From: Bursaphelenchus xylophilus
Lineage: Eukaryota > Nematoda > Chromadorea > Rhabditida > Aphelenchoididae
Reading direction: 5' to 3'
Assembly: GCA_904066235.2 (NCBI GenBank)
Contig: CAJFCV020000006.1
Span: 930,001 to 994,000, forward strand
DNA length: 64,000 nucleotides
Below the pieces are notes generated by a model that was not told the DNA's origin, did not search any database, and saw only the letters and a list, made by a program, of their open reading frames with translations. The translations under genes and the position numbers were made by a program. Below, one piece after another: positions 43,515 through 55,795 of the stretch (positions are counted from its first letter, which is position 1; the number at the start of each line of letters is the position of its first letter).

Positions 43515-43990
43515 GTATTTTCATAAAGTGCATGGACATTTGTCGCAACCCGAAATCTCCACGCACCTTATTACGTTTTTTTTTTGAAAAGTCCGTAGAC
43601 TTTTTGACGTGACCCGCACCGTCCCCAAAACGCCTTTTTGCGGCGTGCATTGGACTGTTTGCATTGTGCATGCGGAATGTCGCGGCGACGGAAGCTTTTC
43701 GCAACTGAATTGGCGCGAATTTTAGGCGAGAAAAAAAAGAGAGAAATTGCACAGTGCAAAATGTTTCGAAAAGAATTGCGTCGCGGAACATGCACGGTGC
43801 GATGCGAAAAAGGCCGGAAAAAGTTTATAAAAAGTCTACGCATTTTTGAAAAGCCTAGTAGTCCTTTCAGTAAGTGCGTAGACTTTTTTTCCTTTTTTTT
43901 GCATTTTGTTTCTTTCTGCACTGTGCAATTGTTTTCCGCCCAAAATGCGCGGCGACGCAGCTGAAAAGAGCTTACGCCGCGCGATGACTG
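43515..43990. repeat. Family F cluster
   Basis: TTTTCATAAAGTGCATGGAC at the left; internal GTCTACGCATTTTTGAAAAG and its counterpart AAGTGCGTAGAC at 43872 suggest two abutting elements. Confidence 0.65.
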
Positions 43991-44062
43991 TCATACTATA
44001 TAGTACCAAAGTGCGAAAAATTTGCGAAAAAACTCTACGCCACCTTGTGGAACGACTCGCAT

Positions 44063-44436
44063 CAGTCTGTCGGGAAAATAATGTGGATTTATCGCAGGAA
44101 AATATCCCACATTATTTGACCGATAAATCCACATTATTTTCCCGACAGACCGATAAATCCACATTATTTTCCCGACAGACCGATAAATCCACATTATTTT
44201 CCCGACAGACCGATAAATCCACATTGTTTTCCCGACAGACCGATAAATCCACATTGTTTTCCCGACAGACCGATAAATCCACATTATTTTCCCGACGGAC
44301 CGATAAATCCATATTATTTTCCCGACAGACCGATAAATCCACATTATTTTCCCGACGGGCTAATAAACCCACATTATTTTCCCGACAGACCGATAAATCC
44401 ACATTATTTTCCCGACAGACCGGTAAATCCACATTA
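44063..44436 (+). repeat. Family A MITE end amplified as a 30 bp tandem array
   Basis: A MITE left end (44063) and TTTATCGCAGGAAAATATCC lead into ten complete 30 bp units (44121-44420) of CGATAAATCCACATTATTTT plus CCCGACAGAC, then a partial unit. Units differ by one to three bases. Because 30 is a multiple of three, long open frames cross the array on both strands; these are artefacts. Confidence 0.9.
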
Positions 44437-44445
44437 GAGACTGAT

Positions 44446-47400
44446 ATGCACTCAGACTACTCCATTTGTCACCACAATCAGCCAACCGAACATGTTGACA
44501 CAAACCCCGGCCGAATGTCGTCGTATTGCGGTCTCGCGACAACCACTTTCCAGAACATTACCACACCCCCAACTCCCAAACCTCTTGTTCTCAAAACCAA
44601 CAAAAAATTCCCACCGTAGGTTCGGCGGAACTGCCGCACAACACGCATTTTCCTTCGCACCTCGCCGCACGCATGTCATCCGGGTTCTTCGCGTTTCGCG
44701 AGCTCGTCTACTGCATATAATATAAAAGTTCTTGGCTATAACTCCGTCTTATCATGCCGGCTCTCCCCCCTTCTCCATTCCTCACGAGAAGCCTTAGGGC
44801 CTCGGCGAAAAAACAACCGAATTATGAGGGCACGGAGTGGTAAGTCGTAGTCGGGCGAGGGGATTCATTTTCTCCCCTCTCGGCGGCGCAGGTAAACCCC
44901 CGGCTTCCCGAAGCTTCGCCCGCAAATGCGTTGTTACACGCTAACGTATAAGTTGGCGGTGTGGCGTAGTGCTTGTGACCAATTTCGTACGAGTTTTGGG
45001 GCCGATTTTTTGCGGGATTTTGCGGGAAAAACAGCTTACAATTTTTTCGGGGGTTGGAAAAGGTTTTGTTGTAAAAGTACAACAATTTGAAAATGTTTTT
45101 GTGAAATTTGTAGTCTACGCCATCCTCTTGAATCAATGTGCCCATTCTTCGCAACTTTAGCCGATTTGAATTTCAAAAGCCGGAATTTCCCGCCATTTTT
45201 GGCATTCTGTTTAAACGGTCGATAAAGCGGTAAATTTTTGAAAAATAGACAAAATAATTACTACAAGTTTATTTGGAACTCATTAGTAAGCTATATTGTT
45301 ATTTTGGTAAAAACGGGCTCTTCAGCTTCGAAATTTTATATTACCCATGATCATCCCTCCAGTTTAATATAAAATTGCTATTTTTTGATGTTTTCAACAT
45401 AAAACAGACTCGCTTTTGATATTTCTGGGTAAAATACACTCCGTATTTTATTGTTAAAAATTTTCAAGACCTTATCTCGACATACGACACTTGAATTTAA
45501 CATTTTTTTGCCGCTCGAATGTCAGATTTATCGTCTAAAGTTACAAAAAAAAAACGTCCCGGAAATCGAGCCCGTCTGAACTAGAGATCATGTCCTGTCA
45601 TGATTGATTACGGGATGTCATTGCGTCGTTCAAAATATGACGGAAATGTCCTTTCTCAAACGTTCATTTCCTTGGCTTTAACTTTGGCTAATTTTTTTTC
45701 TATTTTCTCTCTTGAATACAGCCTAATACAAGTAATGTATGGGGCCTGTAGAGCGTATCAAGTGCGATGATGACATTTTTGTTTATTTTTGCGATGCTTA
45801 TTGACCTTCTTTTATCAGATTTCCCCGAAATTTGCCTAGTATAATATAAGTTTCTGTAAATTTTGCCATTTCCTTTGTTGTTTTTGTGTTCTTCGAGCGG
45901 AACGTGATGCTCTATTGTTGTACACATTCTACAAAATACAATTTCGGAGGGTTTAACCAGTAATTTTGAGAATTTTTGGGCGAAATTTTTATGATGACTT
46001 TAAATTAATTTTGGGATTTTAATAAAATTTTATGCAAATTTTTAAAGTTTTTATGATAAAAACTATACCACCGTAGTATTTTAGCTCTGAAAATAGTATT
46101 TTAAAATATTTTGCCTTAGGGGTTTTGCGATTTTTACACATTTTTTCACATTTTTTCGCGATTTTCCGCGGATTTTCAAAATTTTTTTGTTTTATGCAAA
46201 TTTCGCTTCAGACCCTTGGCCTCACTGTGCAGTAAAATTGGCGAGACTCATCGTTCCCTCTCCTCCTATCTTTATCTTTCGGCCAAAGAAACGTTTCTCG
46301 CCCTGAGGCGGAAAGACGAGGAGCCCGCAAAGCTGGTTGCGTTTGGCATGAATCACGTGGATTCGAGCAACCAGCACCCCATTGGCGACCACAGTGATCT
46401 GCCCTTGCTGGATGCCGACGAATGCAGCAGCGACCAGGAGCTGCAGAGCCCCAAAATCGGTGAGTTGAGGGGCTGGATATTGGAGTGGGCATGGATGGGA
46501 AGTGATTTTAATGGTGTTTAGAGTGAGACTCAGAGTCGGTGAATAAATTCTATGAGTAGTGTACTCTCTGGTATCTAGAAATGGCATATGCCCTCCGGCG
46601 ATGTAGGCTTATTAGTCAAATGGACCCCAAATTCGAAAAAAAGCATCAGATGGGTAGTGCAATATATAAAAGTGATTTTACAGTAGTTCAAAATGAAATT
46701 CAGGGTCAGCAAATCAATTTTATTGGTAGTGTAGGCTCTCTAGTATCTACAGACGGCATGTGCCTTACGGCAATCTAGGCTTATTAGTCCAATTGACCTA
46801 AAACTTGAAAAAGCTCATCAGATGGTTAGTGTAATATGTAGAAGTGATTACAAAGGTGTCTAAGATGAGGCTCAGTGCCAGAGAGCCTATACTACACAAT
46901 TGTATGTGTAGTATAGGCTCTCTAGTATCTAGAAATAGCATGGGCTCTACGGTAAACTAAGTTGGTTTGCCACTTGACCCCAAATTCTAAAAGCAGCATC
47001 AGATGGGTAGTGTAACATAAAAATGGGATTAGAAAGGTGTTTACAATGAGGCTCAATGTCGGTAAATTTTTTCGGTGTGTAGTATAGGCTCCCTAGTATC
47101 CAAAAATTTCACATACCCTATGGCAGTTAGGTTTTATTAGTCAGCTTGACACTAAATTCGAAAAAGAGCTTCAGATGGGTAGTGTAACATATAAAAGTGA
47201 TTATAAAGCTTTCAAGCGGTCTAGGCGGCAAAAATTTTTAGCTAAAAAGATTTTGCTATTTCTCGTGGCAACTTTTCACACAGAACTTTGTACTCTTCAT
47301 TAGTCGGTAGCTGTAAAAAATCTCGAAGCTTGCAAGGTTTCACTGGCTTCGAAAATTTGGAAATTAATCGATTAAAGTCCGCAATAAGGTTTCATTTAAA

Positions 47401-50400
47401 GAATTACAGATAAGTCGGCATGACCAGACGCTCACAAGATTCATTTGTAATTTTTGGTCAATTTTGTGACATTTTGTCAAAGTATTGATTTTTGAGAAAA
47501 ATTAAATTTTAATGTTTTAAGATCAATTTTTTTTTGTTGAATAATCGTTGCATATAGAAAATTACTAAATTTCTTCGGATTTTTTCACAGAAAAAGTTGA
47601 TTTTTGGTGAAAAAATAACGAAAATTGTGACTTTTTTGATTTTTTTCCCGAAAAAATCTCGGTTGTTTCTGCAAAACGCGAGCTCAAATTTTTAGATGTA
47701 TCTAAGAAAATGTTGCTTTTAGTTTGCGCCAAGTTTCAGCCAAATTGGAGAAAAAAAATTTTCGTTTGAAATTTGAATTTTTTCTCAAAAAAATCAATTT
47801 TTTCAAAATGAAAATCATCTTTTTCAAAATAAAAATCGTTGTTTTCCACATGAAAATTACTTTTTTTCAGAATGAAAGTCATCCTTTTCCACGTAAAAAT
47901 CATTTTTTCTCCCTTAAATTTCCAATTTTTCAGCGCAACGTTCCCGGCCGTCTCTGACCTTCACGGACGACACGCACCAGTCCATCCTGAACACCTCCAC
48001 CAACTCCAATGACACCAACAACAACTCCAACTCGCTGCCGTACCCGACGACGCGCTCGCAGCAGGTGCCGCGCCTCAACCTGCAGTCCTCCAACACCGCC
48101 ACCGCCAACAACAACGGCTCGCTGCTGATGATGACGAACAACCTGCTCAGCAACTCGCTGCCCAACTCGATCCATCCGAACGCGGCGCCGCCCGACAAAA
48201 AGTTCGCGAAACGGCCCTCGCTCGGCCAACTCGAGCTCGGCGACAAGGCGGGCCGCAAGCAGTTCCCACGACTCGTCGCCAAGAACGGCGAGTGCCTGGT
48301 CCGCCCCATCCACAACCAAAGCCCATACCTGAGCTTGTACAGGTGGGTCTGCTTCTGGAAACAGTAAGAATTCAGCAGACCTTTGCCCTCGTTTTCTCAA
48401 CGCTTTCTGTCGCCAGTTTTCCCCCACGGTGTGGAGTGAATATATCCGAGATTTTGGGGGAATTTTTGAGGGGAATTTTGGGATTTTTTGGACGAAAAAT
48501 TTTGATTTTTTGGATTTTTTTTTTTTTTTTTTTTTTTGAAATTTCAGATTTTTTGGGTCAAATTAGAGATTTTTTGATTTTTTTGGAAGAAAAATTTTTG
48601 ATTTTTTGGAATTTTTTTAGGATTTTTTGGACGAAAAATTTTGATTTCTTGGATTTTTTTTTTGAAAATTCAGATTTTTAAAAATTTTTTGGAAGAAAAA
48701 TTTTTGATTTTTTGGAATTTTTTTTTGATTTTTTGGACGAAAAATTTTGATTTTTTGGATTTTTTTTTGGAAATTTCAGATTTTTAAAAATTTTTTGGAC
48801 GAAAAATTTTGATTTTTTTGCATTTTTTTTAGGATTTTTTGTGAAATTTTTGTGGAATTTTAGATTTTTCAAAAATTTTTTTAAAAATTTTCTATTTTCT
48901 TGGGGATTTTTCGAATTTTCAAAATTGATTTTTTCTTGGAATTTTTTGATTTTTCGTTTTTTTTTGATTTTTCAGGATTTTTCATTATTTTTTCGCAAAT
49001 TTTGAAATAGGCTTTAGAAGTTTTCGTCCTTCAAAATTAATCAAGAAAATTTCGGATATTGTTATTTTTGGAGTGCTTCTCTATGTGAGTTGTATTTGGA
49101 ATTCTTGTTGTGGTTTTTTCCAAAAAAAATAAAAATAAAAAATTTTCAAAAAATCTTATAAATTTTTGCGGATATATTCAATTTCCCACTGTTTTTTTAA
49201 CTTCAAATTAGTTTCGCTTAGCTATCGTACGACTGTTGTTCTACGTTTTCTTACTTTTTCCATTACTGCTAACATTTTTCTTTACCATCCTAAATGGGAT
49301 CCTTGGTTTTTTTAGTTTGCACAAAAAAAAATTAAAAAAAAAAAATTTTTTTTTTGAAAAATAAAAAGATAAAAAATTTATGTTTTTAGCTAAAAAATTC
49401 TTTTTCGGCCAAAAAAATTATTTTTAAAATAAAAAATACACCTTTCCCACCAAAAAATTGAAGTATTAAACTTCAAGTTCGACCCTTAGATTTTAATGAA
49501 ATTCGGTATAAAATTAGAATAATTTTTACTACGACACATACGAGACTCCTAGCTCGCGTTTTGCGAAAACAACCGAGATTTTTAAATCGAAAACTTGCAA
49601 AAAATTAAAATTTTTTTTTACGAATTTTATCATCAAAAATGTCATGCTTATTTCTACCGTAGAGTGTAATATTTCCTCAAAAAATCAGCTTTTTCCATGC
49701 GAAACTGCCAAAGATATGGCCAAAAAGTGAGTTTTACTTTTTCTCTGACCGCTCTCCACCTTTCGCGTACTCTCTCTCTCTCTCTCTCTCGCCTATTGCC
49801 TTCCAAAACTTTAAAATATGACTCTGTCGGGAAAATAATGTGGATTTGTCGGAGCAAAATATCTGTTCTTTTCGCAGTCAAGGCGAGGCCAAATTCTCAG
49901 CCACGGCTGGCTTTTGCAAAGCGAGAAAAAATGGCGCGACAAATCCACATTATTTTCCCGACAGACTGGTAGAGACTTTTTCTCTCAAAAAATCGTTATA
50001 AAAAATCTTAAAAATCAAAAAAAATAAACAAAAACCCAAAAAAAATATCACGGTTTGTCTTGTTCCGCACCACACCGTAACCCTGTACCACTTGTAACCA
50101 TTGTTTTTTACCTTCGAAAATTTGCAGAAACTGGTTTCACTTACTCATCGAGTACTCCTGGCGCAGCGTGATCACGGTGTTCGCGGCCGGCTTCGTGCTG
50201 TCCTGGATCTTCTTCGGCTTCATCTACTACTTGATCGTGCACCTGAGCGGCGACATGCAGAAGCGGCCCGAGCATCGCCAATGCATCGCCAACGTGCACA
50301 GTTTTGTGGGCGCGTTTTTGTTTAGGTGAGTGAAAACCTATGTAAAGTTGGGCTTTAAGAAATGTTTATGGCATGAAAAAAATCACACAGGAGTGTAGTA

Positions 50401-52842
50401 TTATTATTTTTTGATTTTATCCTAAATTTTCAAGTTTTAAAATTTTATTGTTTTCGTGTCGAGACCCAAAATTTTGAATTTTCAAGGTCCTAAATTTCGA
50501 TGGAACTTGGTATAAATTTAGATTAGGCTCTTTCAGCGCATATGCCAGATTTTTAGTCTGCGCTTTGCAGAATTCGCAGAAATAAGCGAGATTTTTAAAC
50601 AGAAAAATCCCGGAAATACTATTTTTTGCCAATCCTCTTGAAATTCTATAGCAAAAAAAACAGTTGATATGTGAATTCAAGACTCTAGAAGTGATTTTTA
50701 GGCCAAATCAAGGTTCCAGTAATTTTTTTTAAATCCTTGGCCGGCCGCGAAAATTTTTGACGAAATTTTGGATCGAAATAGCAATAAAACTGTTAAATAA
50801 GCCATTTCCAAGTCATTTCTAGCCCTGCAGCAGATAATTTTAATGATTTTTCACTTTCGGCCGCTTTTGGCCGCGAAAAATTTTCTTCGATTTTTGGTCA
50901 TTTAGCCCATAAAAATTGCAGTAGCTATCTGGATTGAGCCATTTTTGGACTCTTTAGACGCTATTTTATGTCAAAACGTGACTTTTTAAATTTTCGGCCG
51001 CTTTCGGCCGCGAAAATTTTTGATGAAATTATTGTCCTAAAAGCTAAAGTACTAAGAAAACAAGCTAAATAAAGCAATTTCAGAGCGTTTAACCATAATT
51101 CCAGACCATTCTTTCGCAAAAACTTTACATATTCAAGCTTTAATCAAACGTTTTTCCAGCCTCGAATCCCAGCAAACAATAGGTTACGGTTCTCGCTACA
51201 TGACGGAGATCTGCCCTCCGGCATTCATCACGCTCTCACTGCAAATCGTGGTCGGCCTCCTGCTGCAGACCATGCTGGCCGGCATCGTTGTGGCCAAGGT
51301 GTTGCGGCCCAAGAAACGGAAACAAGAGATGCGGTTCAGCCAGAAGGCCGTGATCGGCCCCATCGACGAAAACGACCGGCGCCCCACGCTGATGGTGCGG
51401 ATTGCGGACATCCAGCAGAAATTGTATCTGGCCGAGTCCCACGTGCGAATGTACATGGCGCGGACGCGGATTAATCATGTGAGGTTTGAGATTTTTGGAG
51501 CGAAAAATGATACTTTTGGATCGTTTTTGGGATTAAAAAATTTTGAATTTTTTTGTTTTTTTTTTATTCGAAATGAAAATTAAAATTTTTTTAATTGAGA
51601 TTTAAGATTTTTTGGAGCGAAAAATGATACTTTTGGATTGTTTTTGGAATAAAAAAATTTTTCGATTTTTTTTAATTTCAGATTAAATTAAAATTTTGTT
51701 TATTTAAAAATTTGAGATTTTTTGGGAGGAAAATGATACTTTTGGATCGTTTTTGGAATAAAAAAAAATTTGAAATTTCAAAAAAAAATTTTTTTTTTCA
51801 ATTTTTTTTATTTTCAGCACGGCGAAAAAGAGCTCGTCGGCTTCCGAGATATGAATGTGGGATACGACAGTGGATGGGATCGGGTCCTTCTACTGTGGTA
51901 AGTTGAAAACAAGATTTTTTGGGAGAATTATCCAAAAAAATCTGGACAAAAAAGCGCCAAAAATAGTGAATTTTTCCATTTCAATCCATATTTGTCGATG
52001 ATTTTCACTTTTCCCATTGAATTTTTGATTTCCGAAAATTTTATTGTTTTCGCGTTGGGACCCAAAATTTTAATTTTTTTATTCTAGATTTGGATGGGAT
52101 TTAGAACAGGCTTAATCAGGGGTTTTTAGGATTTTTTTATGGTATATGAGTTATTTCTAGCTTCATCTGTGCAAAAACAATCGAGATTTTTTAGATATCT
52201 AGGTCAGCAAAGATTGTTGAATATCTCTGCTGAATCTGCACAGGGGCAGATAAAATTTTCAGCAGTAGATTTTGACTCTAAATAGATCATATGTCAAGAA
52301 TTTGGAGTAAATCCGACCTCAATTTTTTGTGTTATGGCCGGTTCTTTACCACCAACCCTCAAAAAAATTTTTTTTTTTTTTTTCATTTTTTTCACTTTTA
52401 AATTAATTTTTGCCAAAATTTTTCAAAATCCGACAAAACCCTTCAAAATTCAACCCCTTCCCTTTGCAGGCCAATAATCATCCGACACATCATCGACGAG
52501 GACTCGCCGCTCTACGGCCTCACGCCCGAAGACACGACCTCCAACGATTTCGAGATCATCATGACCGTCGAAGGGATCGTGGAGGCGACCGGCGCCACCT
52601 TCCAGGCGCGCACCTCCTTCCTGCCCTGGGAAATTGAGTGGGGCCGCCGCTTCACGCCCATGGTGCACCTGAACGCGAAGCGCAACGAGTACGAGGTGGA
52701 CTACGGGCTGTTCGACGTGACCGACCCACTTGCGGGCTACGTGCCGTTGATCACCACGCAAATCAAGGACGAACTGGAGCGGTATCAGGAGGAGGAGGAG
52801 GCGGACGAACACAAATTCCACAACAAGAGTGGGTTCACATGA
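44446..52842 (+). CDS. Inward-rectifier K+ channel (Kir/IRK family)
   Basis: Exons: 44446-44615 (tentative), 46212-46459, 47934-48342, 50128-50325, 51160-51478, 51818-51897 and 52470-52842; about 598 residues, all phases consistent. Kir channels are tetrameric plasma-membrane K+ pores gated by PIP2. TM1 is SVITVFAAGFVLSWIFFGFI (about 288-312), the selectivity filter is TIGYG (348-352), and TM2 is about 364-387 (SLQIVVGLLLQTMLAGIVVA). The PIP2-type motif RPKKRKQEMRFS follows. The cytoplasmic domain has NVGYDSGWDRVLLLWP, IDEDSPLYGL and RTSFLPWEIEWG. Gln378 stands at the 'rectification' position that is Asp in Kir2 and Asn in Kir1/3. The ~275-residue N-terminus, Asn/Ser-rich, is far longer than usual. 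Exon 1 is inferred from its matching phase and codon use; the ATG abuts a MITE array, so the start may differ (44515, or 23624). The pore-to-stop part is certain. Confidence 0.88.
44721..44839 (+). promoter_or_regulatory. TATA box and alternative start candidate inside the channel gene
   Basis: TATAAAA at 44721 lies 33 bases before ATG 44754, which opens MPALPPSPFLTRSLRASAKK and QPNYEGTEW up to a GTAAGT donor at 44840. Joined directly to 46212 it would create TGA, so if used it needs another exon or makes a short product. Confidence 0.3.
46490..47215 (+). repeat. ~180 bp tandem repeat in a channel intron, about four copies
   Basis: The words TCTCTAGTATCTA(G/C)A, GCTTATTAGTC and CATCAGATGGGTAGTG recur at about 180-base spacing from just after the exon at 46459 to 47215. 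Copies are diverged. Confidence 0.75.
48440..48990 (+). repeat. T-rich short repeat in a channel intron
   Basis: Units of GGACGAAAAATTTTGATTTT and TTTGGA recur at about 40-110 bp. This is a simple low-complexity expansion. Confidence 0.65.
49821..49968. mobile_element. Family A MITE, GTGGATTTGTCG subtype
   Basis: ACTCTGTCGGGAAAATAATG to TTATTTTCCCGACAGACTG, in intron 3 of the channel. A CT dinucleotide run (CTCTCTCTCT) lies just before it. Confidence 0.8.
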
Positions 52843-54706
52843 TACGAACGGTTCTGTGTGAGATGTTCGAAGTTTGGAGAGAAATCCGCATGGATTTTTG
52901 TCTTTTTTTGTCTTTTTTGCCATTTTTTGGCAAATTATTCCAATTTTTTTGATGATAATTCAAATACCAGATGATAACCTCTTATTTAATAAGAAAAACG
53001 GGCAAACATATATTGTTACCCTATGAAAAATTCGAGATTTTTTGAAATTTCCCTCAAAATTCCCAAAAATTTTAATTTTTTGAGCTATATCTTGGAAAAT
53101 AATGCCTCAGGCAAACTAAAAATTTCTTTCGGTAGTACCCTATAGTCTCAGCGTTTGATCTGTAACAGTCCCGGCCACAAAAAATTTGAAATTTTTAGCA
53201 TTTTCTCAATTTTTCCTCAAGCTTCCAAGATCTTCCCACTTTACACCCTAAATTTCAAATTTTCCCTTAGGCAACCGCTCAAACACCCATCGGAAACGAG
53301 CTGGACTACAAATTAGCAACATCATCTTCCGTTACACCTCAGAATTCTATTCGCAATGTTCATTGCTTTCGCGGTGATGACGTTTCTTTTTTTCGTCCTT
53401 TTCCGGTGTGCCCCCAAGGGAAGATTAGTTTTTGTTGGCGTTGTGCTGTCAACACGCTCCCTGGGGGCTTGGTTATTAGATGTTGGCTTCAAATAGCTTT
53501 GTTGAGGCGAAAGATTCAAAGTTGTAGGCTAAATTTGAGATCAAAACGGGGAATTAAGCAAAAAAATAGAATTTTGGAGAAAAAGTCTCAAAGATTGGTC
53601 GATAATTAGGCGGAAAGTGTTGCAAAATTTTGCAGCAGGGTTGCAAAATATTCCCTGAGGTATCAGCCCTCCCTATCACTTCAAAAATGGCCCACAAGCT
53701 TTGAAAAAATTTGAGAAAAACCGCTGAAAATCGAATTATCATCAAAAAATTGGACGATTTGCCAAAAAATCCCGTTCCTCCGCCCCCACTTCAAGATGAA
53801 ACCCCCTCCGGCAAAATTGTAAAAGCTCAGTCTCTGCACCACACCTATGTCATGGCTCATAACCTCAACTCCCAACTGTAATTGTACATTTTTCTAACAA
53901 TCTTTCATCGGCTCATAGGGACCCAATTCCCGGGTGTTGCGTAAAGAAACCATAGTAATTGTAAATAACGGTTAGAATAGTCGGGGAAAACACACAATAC
54001 AAATAACATACAGTAACCTCTGTTCCGTCTAACAATACTTTTTTTGATTTTTTCGTGGATTTTTTGAATTTTTTGATAGCCAACTTTCTAGTCCTTCCTT
54101 TCGACAAACATATTAGATATAGTCGGATGAACACATATTCTGAGCAATTGTACTCCCGGTCATCGTTGAACTCGTTGAATTTCCCAACCCAATCCGGTCT
54201 TGTTTTTCCAGAGAATTTACAGAGTTTTAAATTTGTACGTGCAACGTCTTTTACCAGTTCCGAAAAACCCTCGACTGATACGAGGTCCTCCTTGTTTTCC
54301 TATTTTTGTTTTCGCATTTTGATCTCGGTGAGACGACATTTCAATAAAAGATATATACGTTGAAAGCGATGGGATGTTTGAAGCAATACTAGTGGGTTCG
54401 CAAAGTCACTGCAGTAATTTCGGCGACATTCAGTGTGTGAAGAAAAATGGATCGCTACGGGACGGACGAAGAGCAAGTGGATGGCCAAGAAAGGTTGTAG
54501 GAAGTGCCTACAAGGCCTGGCAAAGCCGTTGATTATCGACGGACGCTCTGCGAAGACTCGGCGGAGAGTTGACGAAGGCTCACAATATGTCCACCTTTTC
54601 TACCTTCATCTTTTACGAACGTTAGTTTTCTTTACCCTGAGCTAATGTAACATAAACAAGATCGAAAATTTCGGCAAACAACAAATTTCTGTAAGTTTTA
54701 TCTGAC
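52843..54706. other. Downstream of the channel gene; possible alternative last exon
   Basis: If A52828 is used as a donor edge (GTGGGT), an exon at 53271-53377 joins in phase. It reads SNRSNTHRKRAGLQISNIIF, RYTSEFYSQCSLLSR and TGA. This would replace the abrupt SGFT end. Beyond it I see no supported gene; 54420-54600 is coding-like in composition but unrecognised. Confidence 0.3.
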
Positions 54707-55153
54707 AGGGGAAGTACTCCAAGTGCGACGCTCAGATTTTCCTTAAATTTTGCACACACGTCGGGTATGGACTAAACATCAATTCCTGAAAGTTTTAGCT
54801 CGCGCTTTGCCGGCGCGGCCGAGATATCAAACGATTTTTGCCGCCGAGAGAGCACGCTAAACGTGGAGAGCGGTCAGAGAGAAAAGCGCTTTTTGGCCAT
54901 GACTTTGGCAGTTTCGAGCGGAAAAATTTGATTTTTTGTAGAAACATTATCCTTTACGGTTGAAATAGGCATGAAACTTTTCGAGCAGAAATTCGGCGAA
55001 AAGTACAAAATTTTCGCCGACTTTTGATCTAAAAATCTCGGTTGTTTCTGCAAAGCGCGAGCTAGAATTCTCGCATATATCTTAGTAAAAATTATTCTAA
55101 ATTTGTGCCAAGTTTCATCAAAATCTGAGCGTCGCACTTGGAGTACTTCCCCT
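54707..55153. mobile_element. Family B element, full copy
   Basis: CAGGGGAAGTACTCC to GGAGTACTTCCCCTA. All inner words of the family are present. Confidence 0.85.
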
Positions 55154-55344
55154 ATGAATATTATTGATGCGAGTGCACGTAAAATACCTCAAAACAAGTG
55201 TTAAGCTGTCCTAGGACACGATCAATCTTATTATTTCAACTAACTAAGCTTTCTCCTAGCCTTCCCCATGCATAGAACGACGAACCAACACAATCCATAG
55301 TATCGTTGACCCGAACTGTCGCTGACTCGAAAACCCTTCAAAAC

Positions 55345-55447
55345 GAAGTTTTTTTCACTTGTAGAGGGAAGCATTTTGCCACATTTTTGATACTTCCCTG
55401 ATGCATAATGGTACGTTTTTTTGCCACTGGATTAGGTCCGCCACTGT
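55345..55447. repeat. Half of a family C hairpin
   Basis: Only the right arm is left: CACATTTTTGATACTTCCCT, then TTTTTTGCCACTGGATTAGG. Confidence 0.6.
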
Positions 55448-55795
55448 AGTATTCATCAAAAAATATCACTTTTTTCGAAACTCCCCTCAGGCGTTTTTCC
55501 CACAATTTTTTTTTATTTTTCGTAATGCAAAATCCACATTCCAAAAAACGCAAATACAGTGAGTATTTGCATTATTTGTGTGTCGTTTTTTGTCTCCAAA
55601 AAACAAAGAGTGTATTAATATTTTTTAATCCGCGTGCAAATCGCAATATTTGCATACGGAACAATGGGATTTCGGTTTAAAAAACCACGATTTGGCCTCG
55701 GGCGAGATATCCAAAATTCGAAATTTGACATTTTTGTTACTGTTTATTACAATTTACGTCTATTACAAGTATTTTTTGAAACAAAAAATCGAAAA

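Noticed and set aside
44121..44436. CRISPR-like array
   Set aside because: The units are directly abutting 30 bp copies of a MITE end without spacers, in a eukaryotic context.
43906..44619. 237-codon frame with repeated DKSTLFSRQT units, and matching minus-strand frames
   Set aside because: The 30 bp array is a multiple of three, which opens several frames at once. Only the part after 44446 looks like an exon.
44822..45154. 110-codon minus-strand frame
   Set aside because: No recognisable domain. It overlaps the possible plus-strand alternative start and has no splice support.
54055..54645. Two plus-strand frames downstream of the channel gene
   Set aside because: No start context, motif or splice partner. 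The second looked briefly like a transposase end but has none of the DDE landmarks.
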